A DNA stretch of 14,981 bases from an uncultured Clostridia bacterium (lineage in GTDB: Bacteria; Bacillota; Clostridia; TANB77; CAG-508), in NCBI GenBank assembly GCA_948745425.1, contig CAPZDM010000037.1, forward strand, positions 1 to 14,981, given 5' to 3'. Of this stretch, positions 1-7,850 are shown one piece after another. Position 1 is the stretch's first letter. Every line of letters begins with the position of its first letter. Made by a program: the position numbers and the translations under genes. The notes below the pieces were generated by a model, which searched no databases, had not been told where the DNA came from, and saw nothing but the letters and a program-made list of their open reading frames with translations.

Positions 1-317
1 AGCACATTTTGTATTATCTTGTCAATATATTTTCGAAATATTTTTTTATATTTTTTCGTTTTCTTTTTTTGCTACTTTTTTATCTTCATTTTACTTCTTT
101 TGGGCATAAGAAAAACCAGTAATTTCTCTGCTATTTTATCATGTTTTTCATATTACTAGTTTGTATATTTATAATATACACTTATTAATATCATGTTGCT
201 CTTATCAGCGTCTATATTATCTTATCATTTTTGTTGATTATTGTCAACTGATTTTTCTGATTTTTACGCTGTGAATTTTTGGAAATATTATAATTGATAT
301 TTAATACATTTGTCTTG
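1..317. other. AT-rich intergenic region, no gene seen
   Basis: This is very AT-rich sequence downstream of maf (which is read on the minus strand). I found no coding region with a plausible ribosome binding site on either strand and no tRNA or rRNA. It holds T-rich runs near 30-80 that could contribute to transcription end points, but no convincing stem plus T-tract. The next 100 bases hold the GC-rich repeat listed separately. Confidence 0.5.
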
Positions 318-361
318 CCTCCCTTACAGAAGGGAGGTGGCAGCCGAAGGCTGACGGAGGG
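318..361. repeat. GC-rich double-hairpin intergenic repeat
   Basis: This is a GC-rich island in AT-rich DNA with two adjacent stems. The first pairs 318-325 with 330-337 (8 bp, loop ACAG). The second pairs 341-345 with 349-353 (5 bp, loop GAA). A further GGAGGG at 356-361 can pair with the first CCTCCC instead. Similar short palindromic repeats occur in many gut Firmicutes (recalled, not searched). It lies downstream of maf and could act as an RNA-stabilising or terminating structure, but it lacks a clear T-tract on the minus strand. Confidence 0.55.
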
Positions 362-424
362 TTTTAGAAAGCGAAAGATATAATACCCCCCACAAACACA
401 AATTTAAATGTGCCTCTTTTTTCA

Positions 425-994
425 TTATATATATTTTTTTAATATCTCATATAATTTATGCATTGGTAAGCCTACTACTGTTGTATAGTTTCCTTCTATC
501 TTATTTACATAGACACAAAATTCACTTTGTATGGCATATGCTCCTGCCTTGTCTAAGGCTTTACCTTCTTTTACCCATTTTTCAATTTCATCTTGTGTCA
601 TTTCATTTAAATATACTTTAGCTATATCATAATCTAAATACTGTTTGAATTGTCTATTGTCTTGTATCATTACACATAAGCTTGTTATTACTTGGTGTGA
701 TGAATTGTTTAATTCTTGTATCATATTTATTGCATCTTTTTCATCTTTTGGTTTTCCATATATTTTACCATTTTTTATTACCATTGAGTCAGAGCCTATT
801 ATTATTCTGTCTCCTTCTGTTTTATTAAAGATTTCTTTTGCTTTTATGTATGATAATCTTTTTGATTGTTCTATTATTGAAAGTCCTTCTTCTAATGTTT
901 CGTCTACTTTACTTGGTATTATTTCATATCTGACTTTTAATAAATCCATTAGTTCTTTTCTTCTTGGCGATTGTGATGCTAGTATTATTTTCAT
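425..994 (-). CDS. maf: Maf-family nucleoside triphosphate pyrophosphatase
   Basis: The 189-residue product matches the usual Maf/YhdE/YceF length. Members of this family hydrolyse non-canonical or pyrimidine nucleoside triphosphates to the monophosphate and pyrophosphate in the cytoplasm, and Maf has been linked to septum formation. Visible signatures are the N-terminal LASQSPRRKELM (residues 5-16), the acidic motif GSDSMV (67-72, where most members have an A/S-D-T core), YGKPKD (79-84), GKALDKAGAYAIQ (about 143-155) and VVGLP near the C-terminus. It starts three bases after the stop of the Nudix gene. Its Shine-Dalgarno-like AGGCAGG lies in the end of that gene, so the two are probably co-transcribed and translationally coupled. 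The substrate (dTTP/UTP or m7GTP) cannot be set from sequence alone. Confidence 0.93.
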   Translation of the reverse strand: MKIILASQSPRRKELMDLLKVRYEIIPSKVDETLEEGLSIIEQSKRLSYIKAKEIFNKTEGDRIIIGSDSMVIKNGKIYGKPKDEKDAINMIQELNNSSHQVITSLCVMIQDNRQFKQYLDYDIAKVYLNEMTQDEIEKWVKEGKALDKAGAYAIQSEFCVYVNKIEGNYTTVVGLPMHKLYEILKKYI

Positions 995-997
995 TTT

Positions 998-1447
998 TTA
1001 TACCTGCCTTTTTTCTATAAATTTTTTCATAATATATCTTTGCCACTCTCTAAACATTTTATCTATATATTCTTCTGGTTTTACCCATATTACATTATGG
1101 TCTTTTTCAATTGGTTCTGCTATCTTTTGGTCAAATTCTGCAATGTATACACTTGCTATGACTTCTATATATCCTTTTTCTTCTGCAAATATAAATTCAC
1201 CTACTTCTCCTAATTCTTCAATGTTTTTTATTGAGTATCCTGCTTCTTCTACCATTTCTCTATTTAATGCTTCTAATTTTGTTTCTCCTTCTTCTATGCC
1301 TCCTCCTAAATAAAAGTTTTCTACTCCTTCATCTGTAATTACTTTTACAATTCCTATCTTATCGTCGTTTTTATTTACAATAATTGCATATGCTCCTGGC
1401 CTTTTTCTATATTCTACATTTTCGTCCTTTTGTCCTACATATTTCAT
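998..1447 (-). CDS. Nudix hydrolase
   Basis: The 149-residue protein has a complete Nudix box at residues 49-71, fitting G-x5-E-x7-R-E-U-x-E-E-x-G-U (G49, E55, R63, E64, E67, E68, G70). It therefore probably binds a divalent metal and cleaves a nucleoside diphosphate linked to another moiety. The start is supported by AGGAGATG just upstream. It forms a two-gene unit with maf, another nucleotide-sanitising enzyme, which suggests a housekeeping or nucleotide-pool role. The segment RRPGAY-like (RKRPGAYAII, residues 14-23) opens the Nudix fold. There is no signal peptide or membrane segment. The exact substrate is unknown, and I give no gene symbol because Nudix proteins are hard to tell apart. 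Confidence 0.9.
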   Translation of the reverse strand: MKYVGQKDENVEYRKRPGAYAIIVNKNDDKIGIVKVITDEGVENFYLGGGIEEGETKLEALNREMVEEAGYSIKNIEELGEVGEFIFAEEKGYIEVIASVYIAEFDQKIAEPIEKDHNVIWVKPEEYIDKMFREWQRYIMKKFIEKRQV

Positions 1448-1572
1448 GTTTTCATCTCCTATTATTAGTGTTTTAATTATATTTTATATCATAACTTGTC
1501 GTTTTTTCATAGTCTTTATTGAGATTTTTAGAGTGTTTATGCACATGATTTTACGTCCCCAATATTCATAAG

Positions 1573-1643
1573 TGTGTCCCTTTTTCCGAAAAAATGGAAA
1601 AGAGAACCGTCCCTTTTTCCGAACCGTCCCCTTTTCCATTTTT
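1573..1643. repeat. 17-bp tandem repeats within an inverted repeat
   Basis: Two consecutive 17-bp units, GAACCGTCCCTTTTTCC at 1604-1620 and the same with one change at 1621-1637, follow a degenerate copy at 1573-1588. They sit between perfect 13-bp arms, AAAAATGGAAAAG (1590-1602) and its complement (1631-1643). Read on the minus strand, the arms form a stem directly downstream of ftsZ followed by a run of T, so it may double as a terminator for ftsAZ. GGGACGGTTC-type intergenic repeats are known to me from other Clostridia (from memory). Confidence 0.6.
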
Positions 1644-1656
1644 AGTGTTATATAAT

Positions 1657-2790
1657 TTATTTATTTAGTCCTTTGTTTTTTCTTAAAAATGATGGTATGT
1701 CTAAGTCTCCTGAGTTACCATTTGAACTTTCTACTGATGCTGGTATTGGATTTACCTTTTGTTCCCATGCTTTTGATACTATTTGGTCTACTCCCATTCT
1801 TGAGAATGATTGTCTTGGTTCTTCATCTATAAATCCTGTTGCTATTACTGTTATTAATAATTCGTCTTCAAGAGATTCGTCAATTACTGTACCAAATATG
1901 ATATTTGCTTCTGGGTCTACACTTCTTTGTACTAATTCTGCTGCTGTATTTACCTCTTGTAATCCTAAAGAGCTTGAACCTGTTATGTTTATGATTACTC
2001 CTCTTGCTCCTTCTATTGATGTTTCTAGTAATGGACTTTGTATAGCTTGTTTTGCTGCATCTTCTGCTCTGTTTTCTCCTGAGGCTTTACCTATTCCCAT
2101 GTGTGCCATTCCTGTATTTAACATTATTGTTTTAACATCTGCAAAGTCTAAGTTTACAAGTCCTGGGTTTGCTATTAAGTCTGATATACCTTGTACACCT
2201 TGTCTTAATACATCATCTGCCATTCTAAATGCATCTATTATTGATGTTTTTCTATCTATTATTTGTAATAATTTATCGTTTGGTATTACTACTAATGTAT
2301 CTACTTTTCCTTTTAAACTTTCTATTCCACGTTCTGCTTGAGCAAGTCTTTTCTTTCCTTCAAATGTGAATGGTTTTGTAACAACTCCTATTGTTAATAT
2401 TCCCATTTCTTTTGCACATGCTGCAACTGTTGGTGCTGCTCCTGTTCCTGTTCCTCCTCCCATTCCAGCTGTAACAAATACCATGTCTGCTCCACGTAGT
2501 GCTTCTGCTATTTCTGATTTGCTTTCTTCTGCTGATTGAGTTCCAACATTAGGGTCTGCTCCTGCTCCTAATCCTCTTGTTATTTTTTCTCCTATTTGAA
2601 TTCTAGTTCCAGCTTTTGAAATTTGTAGTGCTTGCTTGTCTGTATTTACTGCTATGAATTCTACTCCTTTTATTCCTGCATCAATCATTCTGTTAACAGC
2701 ATTGTTTCCTCCACCACCAACACCAATTACTTTAATTATTGCAGTTCCTTCATTTACTCTGTTTAAATCTTCATCATTATATTCTAACAT
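1657..2790 (-). CDS. ftsZ: Cell division protein FtsZ (tubulin-like GTPase)
   Basis: The 377-residue product is a full-length FtsZ, which polymerises in a GTP-dependent way into the Z ring at mid-cell and recruits the divisome. Visible features are the N-terminal nucleotide-binding loop GVGGGGNNAVNRMI (about 23-36), the tubulin signature GGGTGTGAAP (about 110-119), and the T7 loop NLDFADVK (about 212-219) that completes the GTPase site of the neighbouring subunit. A short linker leads to the conserved C-terminal peptide DIPSFLRK, which docks on FtsA and other partners. The ATG is preceded by a strong GAGGAGG ribosome binding site. It starts 17 bases after the ftsA stop, so the two genes form one unit. 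The inverted repeat after the stop may end the transcript. Confidence 0.98.
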   Translation of the reverse strand: MLEYNDEDLNRVNEGTAIIKVIGVGGGGNNAVNRMIDAGIKGVEFIAVNTDKQALQISKAGTRIQIGEKITRGLGAGADPNVGTQSAEESKSEIAEALRGADMVFVTAGMGGGTGTGAAPTVAACAKEMGILTIGVVTKPFTFEGKKRLAQAERGIESLKGKVDTLVVIPNDKLLQIIDRKTSIIDAFRMADDVLRQGVQGISDLIANPGLVNLDFADVKTIMLNTGMAHMGIGKASGENRAEDAAKQAIQSPLLETSIEGARGVIINITGSSSLGLQEVNTAAELVQRSVDPEANIIFGTVIDESLEDELLITVIATGFIDEEPRQSFSRMGVDQIVSKAWEQKVNPIPASVESSNGNSGDLDIPSFLRKNKGLNK

Positions 2791-2807
2791 TATTATTCCT
2801 CCTCAAA

Positions 2808-4040
2808 TTAACTATAAAAGAATTCTTTCATTCTTTCAAAAACCATTTTTAAAACATTTTCTTCTTTTGATGTATCTATTGAACTAGAAACTGATTTTGC
2901 AAATGGCTTTGATGCAATATATCTAACTAGTGCATATGCTGTTCTATAACTTGGTCTAATTGTACTTACAAGCCTTCCTGTTGAAATCTTTACAGGAATA
3001 TTTAAAATAATTTTACCTGCTACATCACTTTTATTAATATTGGTGATACCTTGTCCTGTTAATACAACATTGTTTATTCTAGGTTTTATTCCTTGAAGCA
3101 TTATATCTTTATTAACTAAGGCAAATATTTCTTCGATTCTTGCCTCAATAATTTCTATTAACTCTGAACTTTTTATTGTTCTAGTTTTAGCATCCCCTGT
3201 ATATGTACTTAGGAAAATTTCGTTATCATTGTCTATAAATGATCTTAGAGCAAGTCCATATTGTCTTTTCAATTTATCTGCTTCTTCTTCACTGATATTT
3301 AATACTAAAGATATGTCTTTTGTTATTGTGTCTCCTCCAACTGGAATTGTATTCGTATATACAAATTTGTTTCCTTCAAATACTCCAATATCTACATTTC
3401 CAGCTCCTATGTCTAATAACATAATATTGTCATTTAATTCATTTCTGTCTAACACTAGATTTCTTTCGGCAAGAGTAATTGGGACTAGTCCATCTATTTT
3501 TTCTATTCCTGCTTTTCTAAATATAGAAGATAATTTTTTTAGATATTCTTTATCTAATAATATTACCTGTGCTTGTACAGTAAGACTACTACCAAATGCT
3601 CCTATAGGATCTTGAACTTCTTCTCCATTGTCTAGTCTAAAACATTCAGGTACTACATCTATAATAGTCTTTCCTTCTGGTACTTCTATATCTTTTACTA
3701 ACATCATACTTGCACCAACGTCTTTAATTGATATTCCTGCATATTTGTCTTTTACTTCCTTAGTTGCTGAGTTTTGTACTATTGTTATGTATTTTCCTGG
3801 AACTGTGACATAAGCAGAGTTTATCTTTAAATTGGCTTCTTCTTCTGCATCTTGAATTGTCTTGGCTATCGATTCTGCAACTTCATCTTCGTCAATAATT
3901 TTACCTTTTCTAATTCCTCTACATTTTGTTTTAATAGAAGAAATTATTTCTATCTGGTTAAAGTTATTAACTTCCCCAACAATAGCGGATACCTTTGAAG
4001 TCCCTATATCTAAACCGACAATTATATCACCTATTGCCAA
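2808..4040 (-). CDS. ftsA: Cell division protein FtsA (actin-like membrane tether for FtsZ)
   Basis: FtsA is an actin-fold ATPase that anchors FtsZ filaments to the membrane. The sequence shows the phosphate-1 motif VGLDIGTSKV near the N-terminus, the phosphate-2 motif LLDIGAGNVDIG (about residue 207 onward) followed by TNTIPVGGDTIT, and a C-terminal amphipathic helix (VLKMVFERMKEFFYS) that would insert in the membrane. I place the start at TTG 4040 (410 residues). A TTG at 4055 in the same frame would use the GGAGGAG Shine-Dalgarno sequence itself as codons, whereas TTG 4040 sits six bases after it. ftsZ follows in the same unit, and a sigma-A-type promoter lies about 40 bases upstream of the start. 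Confidence 0.97.
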   Translation of the reverse strand: MAIGDIIVGLDIGTSKVSAIVGEVNNFNQIEIISSIKTKCRGIRKGKIIDEDEVAESIAKTIQDAEEEANLKINSAYVTVPGKYITIVQNSATKEVKDKYAGISIKDVGASMMLVKDIEVPEGKTIIDVVPECFRLDNGEEVQDPIGAFGSSLTVQAQVILLDKEYLKKLSSIFRKAGIEKIDGLVPITLAERNLVLDRNELNDNIMLLDIGAGNVDIGVFEGNKFVYTNTIPVGGDTITKDISLVLNISEEEADKLKRQYGLALRSFIDNDNEIFLSTYTGDAKTRTIKSSELIEIIEARIEEIFALVNKDIMLQGIKPRINNVVLTGQGITNINKSDVAGKIILNIPVKISTGRLVSTIRPSYRTAYALVRYIASKPFAKSVSSSIDTSKEENVLKMVFERMKEFFYS

Positions 4041-4079
4041 TTTTTTCTCCTCCAATTTTATATATTTTCTATGTTTTAA

Positions 4080-4108
4080 AGAATATAATATTTTTAGTAA
4101 AAAGTCAA
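4080..4108 (-). promoter_or_regulatory. Probable sigma-A promoter of ftsA-ftsZ
   Basis: On the minus strand, -35 TTGACT (4108-4103) and -10 TATTCT (4085-4080) are separated by 17 bp. Transcription would start near 4073, about 33 bases before the TTG start of ftsA. Phased A-tracts lie just upstream (listed separately). The -35 matches consensus at 5 of 6 bases and the -10 at 4 of 6. Confidence 0.55.
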
Positions 4109-4117
4109 TAGAATATC

Positions 4118-4155
4118 GTAATATTTTTGTAATATTTTTGCAACATTTTTGTAAT
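4118..4155. repeat. 11-bp phased A-tract repeats upstream of the ftsA promoter
   Basis: Three head-to-tail 11-bp units (GTAATATTTTT, GTAATATTTTT, GCAACATTTTT) at 4118-4150 are followed by a partial fourth. On the minus strand these are A5 tracts spaced one helical turn apart, ending ten bases upstream of the ftsA -35. This is the layout of an intrinsically bent UP-type element. Binding by a specific regulator is equally possible. Confidence 0.55.
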
Positions 4156-4193
4156 AAAATCGGTGTGTGTTGATATTACTTAGTTCTGGAATT

Positions 4194-4571
4194 CTAATCT
4201 ATATTTTTATCTTCTTTTGTCTTTGGCCATATTTTATCAATATAATATTTTCTTATTATTGTTAGGTTTAAGAACATTCTGTTTACAAATACTACTATTG
4301 CTGCTAAATATATATCTACATTTAGCCTATCTCCTAAATATGTTAGTAGCATTGATAATATTGCATTTCCAAAAAATCCTGATACAAAAACTTTGAAGTC
4401 AAAGTTTCCCTTTAATGTTGAAGATATTCCTCCAAATATTGAGTCTAATGCAGCAACAATTGCTATTGCTAAATATTTTGAATATGTATATGAAATTATT
4501 GGAGCATTCACTCCTAATATTACTCCTATTAAACATCCTAGAATTATAGCTATTACTATCAATTTTACCAA
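4194..4571 (-). CDS. sbp: Small basic protein Sbp (DUF1290), membrane protein
   Basis: The protein of about 125 residues is membrane-embedded, with four hydrophobic segments at roughly 3-25, 32-50, 60-80 and 86-108. It carries family hallmarks such as AIVAALDSIFGGI and FVSGFFGNAILS, with a basic stretch RKYY after the last segment. It belongs to the DUF1290 family that accompanies divIB and DUF881 genes in front of ftsA in Bacillus and Clostridia. Its function is not well defined, and the link to division rests on gene order. The listed start is TTG 4571, which directly abuts AAAGGG. TTG 4562, nine bases after that site, is more likely and would shorten the protein by three residues. The start lies eight bases after the stop of the preceding DUF881 gene, so they are one transcription unit. 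Confidence 0.9.
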   Translation of the reverse strand: MVKLIVIAIILGCLIGVILGVNAPIISYTYSKYLAIAIVAALDSIFGGISSTLKGNFDFKVFVSGFFGNAILSMLLTYLGDRLNVDIYLAAIVVFVNRMFLNLTIIRKYYIDKIWPKTKEDKNID

Positions 4572-4578
4572 CCCTTTC

Positions 4579-5289
4579 TTATTTTACGTAATTTAATGTC
4601 ATTTCCCCTTCATATTTATTTATAATAACATTATTATCTGTAATTATTGATATTGTATATCCATCTGTTTTGTGTTTATCTAAATATCCATTTTTTATAC
4701 TTAATGCACTTTGTAAGTATGTTGAATCTCCTATTGCTTTTACAGTATAAGGTGATGTTAACCTCTTTCCATTTATCATAATAAAATCACCAACATCAAC
4801 TATATCTGTCATTGATACTATTCTTTGATTGTTTATTGATATGGCTTCTGCTCCAGCTGAATTTAGTTCATTTATTAAATCCATTAATTTTTCAGATGTA
4901 AATTTTGCTTCACTATTGTCTATTAAAGTTATTATGATTCCTGTACCTTGTACATCTGTAAGCCCCAATAGCATTTTTGCATTTTTATATTCATCTTCTA
5001 ATAATTCACCTGCTTCATCATTTGATGTAATTTTATCTTGATATTCTTTTATTTTGTTTTTGCTACTCTGTAATTCTTTATTTACATCTTCATATTCTTG
5101 TTTCCAATTTGCTAATGCTTCTCTTAATTCATTTTCTCTCATGGTTTCAATATTTGATTCTTCAATACTACCAGCTGTTTTAAATTGAATACACATTATA
5201 TAAACAATAATAAAACACATAATACCTATTGTTATAGAAACTGGTAATTTGCTTTTATCTATTTTAAATATTTTTTTCTTATCATTCAT
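4579..5289 (-). CDS. DUF881 (YlxX/YlxW-like) membrane-anchored protein, copy 1
   Basis: The 236-residue protein has a basic cytoplasmic N-terminus, one membrane segment at about 16-36, a predicted coiled coil at about 44-96 rich in E, K and Q, and the DUF881 domain to the end (LLGLTDVQGTGIIITLIDN, then NELNSAGAEAISINNQRI, then NGKRLTSPYTVKAIGD). The domain is expected outside the membrane. In Bacillus two such genes, ylxW and ylxX, occupy the same place between divIB and sbp. Their exact role is unknown, and location suggests a divisome or cell-wall function. It is paralogous to the next gene upstream (same architecture and motif order), so the pair arose by duplication. The Shine-Dalgarno-like GAAAGGA is about 12 bases from the ATG, rather far. 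Confidence 0.88.
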   Translation of the reverse strand: MNDKKKIFKIDKSKLPVSITIGIMCFIIVYIMCIQFKTAGSIEESNIETMRENELREALANWKQEYEDVNKELQSSKNKIKEYQDKITSNDEAGELLEDEYKNAKMLLGLTDVQGTGIIITLIDNSEAKFTSEKLMDLINELNSAGAEAISINNQRIVSMTDIVDVGDFIMINGKRLTSPYTVKAIGDSTYLQSALSIKNGYLDKHKTDGYTISIITDNNVIINKYEGEMTLNYVK

Positions 5290-5311
5290 ATAAAAGTTTC
5301 ATCCTTTCGTT

Positions 5312-6040
5312 TTATTTTTTTATTGACATGTATTTTGCATTCATTACCTTATTATATTTTGGAATTGTAACTTCTGATGATTTTTTTACTTCTACTGTTA
5401 TTCCATATTCCTCCATGAATTCTATATATGCCCCTGGTCTTGTTATTCCATTTAGTCTTTCTTTATTTCCTATTGCTGATATTGTGAAAGGCGAATTTAT
5501 TTTTACTCCATTAACTGTTATAACAGCTCCTACACAATCAATTGCAGTTGTAGATATTACTCTTTGTCCATTTATTGAAATTGCTTCTGCTCCTGTATTT
5601 TTTAACTCATTAACTAATTCTATTATATCAAGATTATGTACTAATTCATCTTTTAATAAATCTCCATCTTTTATACTCGCATTTTCATTATCTGCTACTG
5701 TAATTATTATGCCTTCTCCTGTTAAATCTGTTAATCCTAATAATGAATTCATAGATTTTAATTCTTGTTCCATTTCTACAAATGAGTTATTGTCTTTACT
5801 CGCTTCTTGCCTTACCTGTTCAAGTTTATTCTCAGATTCTTGTAGTTCCATATATGTTCTTTCATATCTTTCTTTCCATTTTAATACCTCATCTCTTAAA
5901 TCATTATTAGAAGTTTTTATATTGTTTGAAATAGAATTCTTTTTTATTGTATTTATTTGAACTATTATTCCACTTGTTAATAATACACACATTAGTCCTA
6001 ATGTAATTGCTATTTGTTTTTTGTTCATATTATATATCAT
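5312..6040 (-). CDS. DUF881 (YlxW/YlxX-like) membrane-anchored protein, copy 2
   Basis: The 242-residue protein has one membrane segment at about 10-29, a coiled coil at about 45-100 (LRDEVLKWKERYERTYMELQ and onward), and a DUF881 domain with LLGLTDLTGEGIIITVADNE, NELKNTGAEAISINGQRVIS and NGVKINSPFTISAIGN. It lies directly upstream of its paralogue, 22 bases apart. The ATG at 6040 touches the AAAGGA site with no spacing. The in-frame ATG at 6028 (MNKKQIAITLG) is therefore a credible alternative, four residues shorter. Role as for copy 1: conserved context with division genes and no assigned biochemical activity. Confidence 0.88.
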   Translation of the reverse strand: MIYNMNKKQIAITLGLMCVLLTSGIIVQINTIKKNSISNNIKTSNNDLRDEVLKWKERYERTYMELQESENKLEQVRQEASKDNNSFVEMEQELKSMNSLLGLTDLTGEGIIITVADNENASIKDGDLLKDELVHNLDIIELVNELKNTGAEAISINGQRVISTTAIDCVGAVITVNGVKINSPFTISAIGNKERLNGITRPGAYIEFMEEYGITVEVKKSSEVTIPKYNKVMNAKYMSIKK

Positions 6041-6058
6041 TCCTTTCTATTGTGTTAT

Positions 6059-6105
6059 GGGCACAGTGGTGTCACGAGTCTATAGTATTTCCCAAAACGG
6101 TGCCC
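6059..6105. repeat. Inverted-repeat element between ftsQ and the DUF881 pair
   Basis: A GC-richer 47-bp insert has 6-bp terminal inverted repeats, GGGCAC (6059-6064) and GTGCCC (6100-6105). It sits between ftsQ and the next gene, where operon neighbours are otherwise tightly packed. It may be a small dispersed repeat or an mRNA processing stem. There is no T-tract to support termination. Confidence 0.35.
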
Positions 6106-6125
6106 TACAATATAAATATTATTTT

Positions 6126-6926
6126 TTATTTTGGAGAGAAATAGACCTGTTCCTGATTTAAGTATATAGTTCCTGGTACACCTTCTTCTTGTTCTAATAC
6201 ATATTTCATATATAACATTTTACTACTTAAATCACTCATATTTCCTAATTGTACTTCTTTTGCTTCTTTTTCAAAAGTTAAAATATAATTAAATTTATTA
6301 GTAATATCTATTTGGCTTAATTCTTTAGTTATTTCTATATTTTTCATTGAATCTTTTATTTGTATTACATTTTGTAATTTTTCTAGGTCTTCATTTTCTA
6401 ATCTATTACCTTCTACTATTTTCTCTATTTCTGTTGAAATTCCTTTTATTATAGTTAAAGGTAGTTTTTCTTGTGATTTTTCTAAGATATATCCTTGATT
6501 ATTTATATATGCAAATTCATTTTCATCCAAAGAAATTAAATATGTTGCTATCCTTTCCTCAATAGTTATTTCTACTTTAGTTGGTAATTTTCTCTTTATT
6601 TTAACACTTTCTACATAAGCATTGTTTTTAATATTTGAAATAACTGTTGATTTTCTAAAGTTAAATATGTTATCACCTATATTTAAATTAAATAAGTTTA
6701 AATATTCTTCTTCTTCAAATTTTTCGTTTCCTAATATCTTAATTTCCGTAATATTAAATATTGGTGATGTAAATCCATATACAATTAAACCTGTTAATAA
6801 TGCCATAAATATTAAAAGCTTTAAAATGAACTTAATAATTCTATATTTCTTCATTCTTTTTTGTTTTTCTAGTCTAGGATTTCTGTTAGAACTATTTCTT
6901 TGTTTTTCTCTGGATTTTTTTCGCAT
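6126..6926 (-). CDS. ftsQ: Cell division protein FtsQ/DivIB
   Basis: The 266-residue protein has the FtsQ/DivIB layout. A strongly basic cytoplasmic tail (residues 1-29) is followed by one membrane segment (about 30-51) and an extracytoplasmic POTRA domain (about 56-126: FNITEIKILGNEKF, then NAYVESVKIKRKLPTKVEITIEER). A beta domain follows with AYINNQGYILEKS. FtsQ/DivIB bridges early and late divisome proteins and binds FtsL/FtsB (DivIC). The ATG immediately follows the murA stop codon with no gap, and its GAAGGTGA binding site lies inside the murA end, so translation was built to be coupled to murA. Because murA is now interrupted, its normal upstream promoter is separated by the inserted element. 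Confidence 0.94.
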   Translation of the reverse strand: MRKKSREKQRNSSNRNPRLEKQKRMKKYRIIKFILKLLIFMALLTGLIVYGFTSPIFNITEIKILGNEKFEEEEYLNLFNLNIGDNIFNFRKSTVISNIKNNAYVESVKIKRKLPTKVEITIEERIATYLISLDENEFAYINNQGYILEKSQEKLPLTIIKGISTEIEKIVEGNRLENEDLEKLQNVIQIKDSMKNIEITKELSQIDITNKFNYILTFEKEAKEVQLGNMSDLSSKMLYMKYVLEQEEGVPGTIYLNQEQVYFSPK

Positions 6927-7850
6927 TTATTCACCTTCTTCAATTACTATTTTTGCTCCTAATTTTTGTAGTTTTTTGTCTAAACTTTCATATCCTCTTA
7001 ATATATATTGTATGTTTGAAATTTCTGTAATACCTTTTGCTTGTAATGCAGCAATGACTAAAGCTGCTCCTCCTCTTAAGTCCATTGCTTCTAAATTAGT
7101 TGCTTTTATTTTCTCTTGCCCCGTTATACTTATTTTCCTATCTTCTTGTACTATATCTACTCCCATTTTCTTAAGTTCAGAAACATATTTGTACCTGTTT
7201 TCAAAAATGTTTTCCTTCATATAGGATGTTCCTTCTGCTTTTATTAAAGTGGCAACAAATATTGATTGCATATCTGTTGGAAAACCTGGATATGGCTCTG
7301 TTTCTATATCTACAGTTTTAAGTTTGTTTGGTGCTTTTAGAGATATTTGGTCTTTTTCTATGCTAATACCACAACCACATTCTTTTAGTTTATCTAATGT
7401 TTTTTCCATATGCTTAGGTTCAGCATTTGCTAGTTTTATATCTCCGTCCATTTGCTGCAACAGCACATAATAGAGTTCCTGCCTCTATTCTATCTGGCAT
7501 TACCCTATAACTTATATTTTCTAAATGTTTTACTCCTGTAATTTCTATAGTACTACTTCCTGCACCTTTTATATTTGCCCCCATTTTGTTTAACATGTTT
7601 TGTAAGTCTTCTATTTCTGGTTCTTTTGCTGCATTTCTAATTTTTGTAACTCCGTCTACAAAAACTGATGCTAACATTATGTTTTCAGTAGCTCCAACAC
7701 TTGGAAAGTCTAAAGTTATTTCAGCTGGTTTCATTTCTTCTGCTATACATTCTATATCTTCATTTTCCATACTAACCTGCACACCTAGTTCTCTAAAAGC
7801 TTTTAAATGTAAATCAATAGGTCTTTTGCCTATATCACATCCTCCTGTTT
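6927..7850 (-). pseudogene. murA: murA 3' remnant, interrupted and frameshifted
   Basis: This encodes about 305 C-terminal codons of UDP-N-acetylglucosamine 1-carboxyvinyltransferase, which commits UDP-GlcNAc to peptidoglycan synthesis using PEP. The frame reads GGCDIGKRPIDLHLKAF at the left edge of the inserted element, so it begins right at the active-site Cys segment (Cys115 of E. coli MurA). The first ~113 codons are absent. It continues with DFPSVGATENIMLASVFVDG and RVMPDRIEAGTLLCAVAANG. An extra base near 7446 then shifts the frame; after it the expected GDIKLANAEPKHMEKTLDKL resumes and runs to the stop abutting ftsQ. The gene is broken twice, by the mobile element and by the frameshift. 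Many Firmicutes have a second murA, which could cover the loss. A sequencing error at 7446 cannot be excluded. Confidence 0.9.

Noticed and set aside
645..1313. Plus-strand ORF of 222 codons
   Set aside because: It is a hydrophobic shadow of maf and the Nudix gene on the opposite strand, both of which have clear family motifs.
4118..4155. CRISPR-like repeats
   Set aside because: Units are only 11 bp, tandem and without spacers.
7420..7782. Independent small gene starting at GTG 7782
   Set aside because: The frame continues upstream as MurA sequence to the element junction, and downstream MurA resumes in another frame, so it is part of a broken murA.
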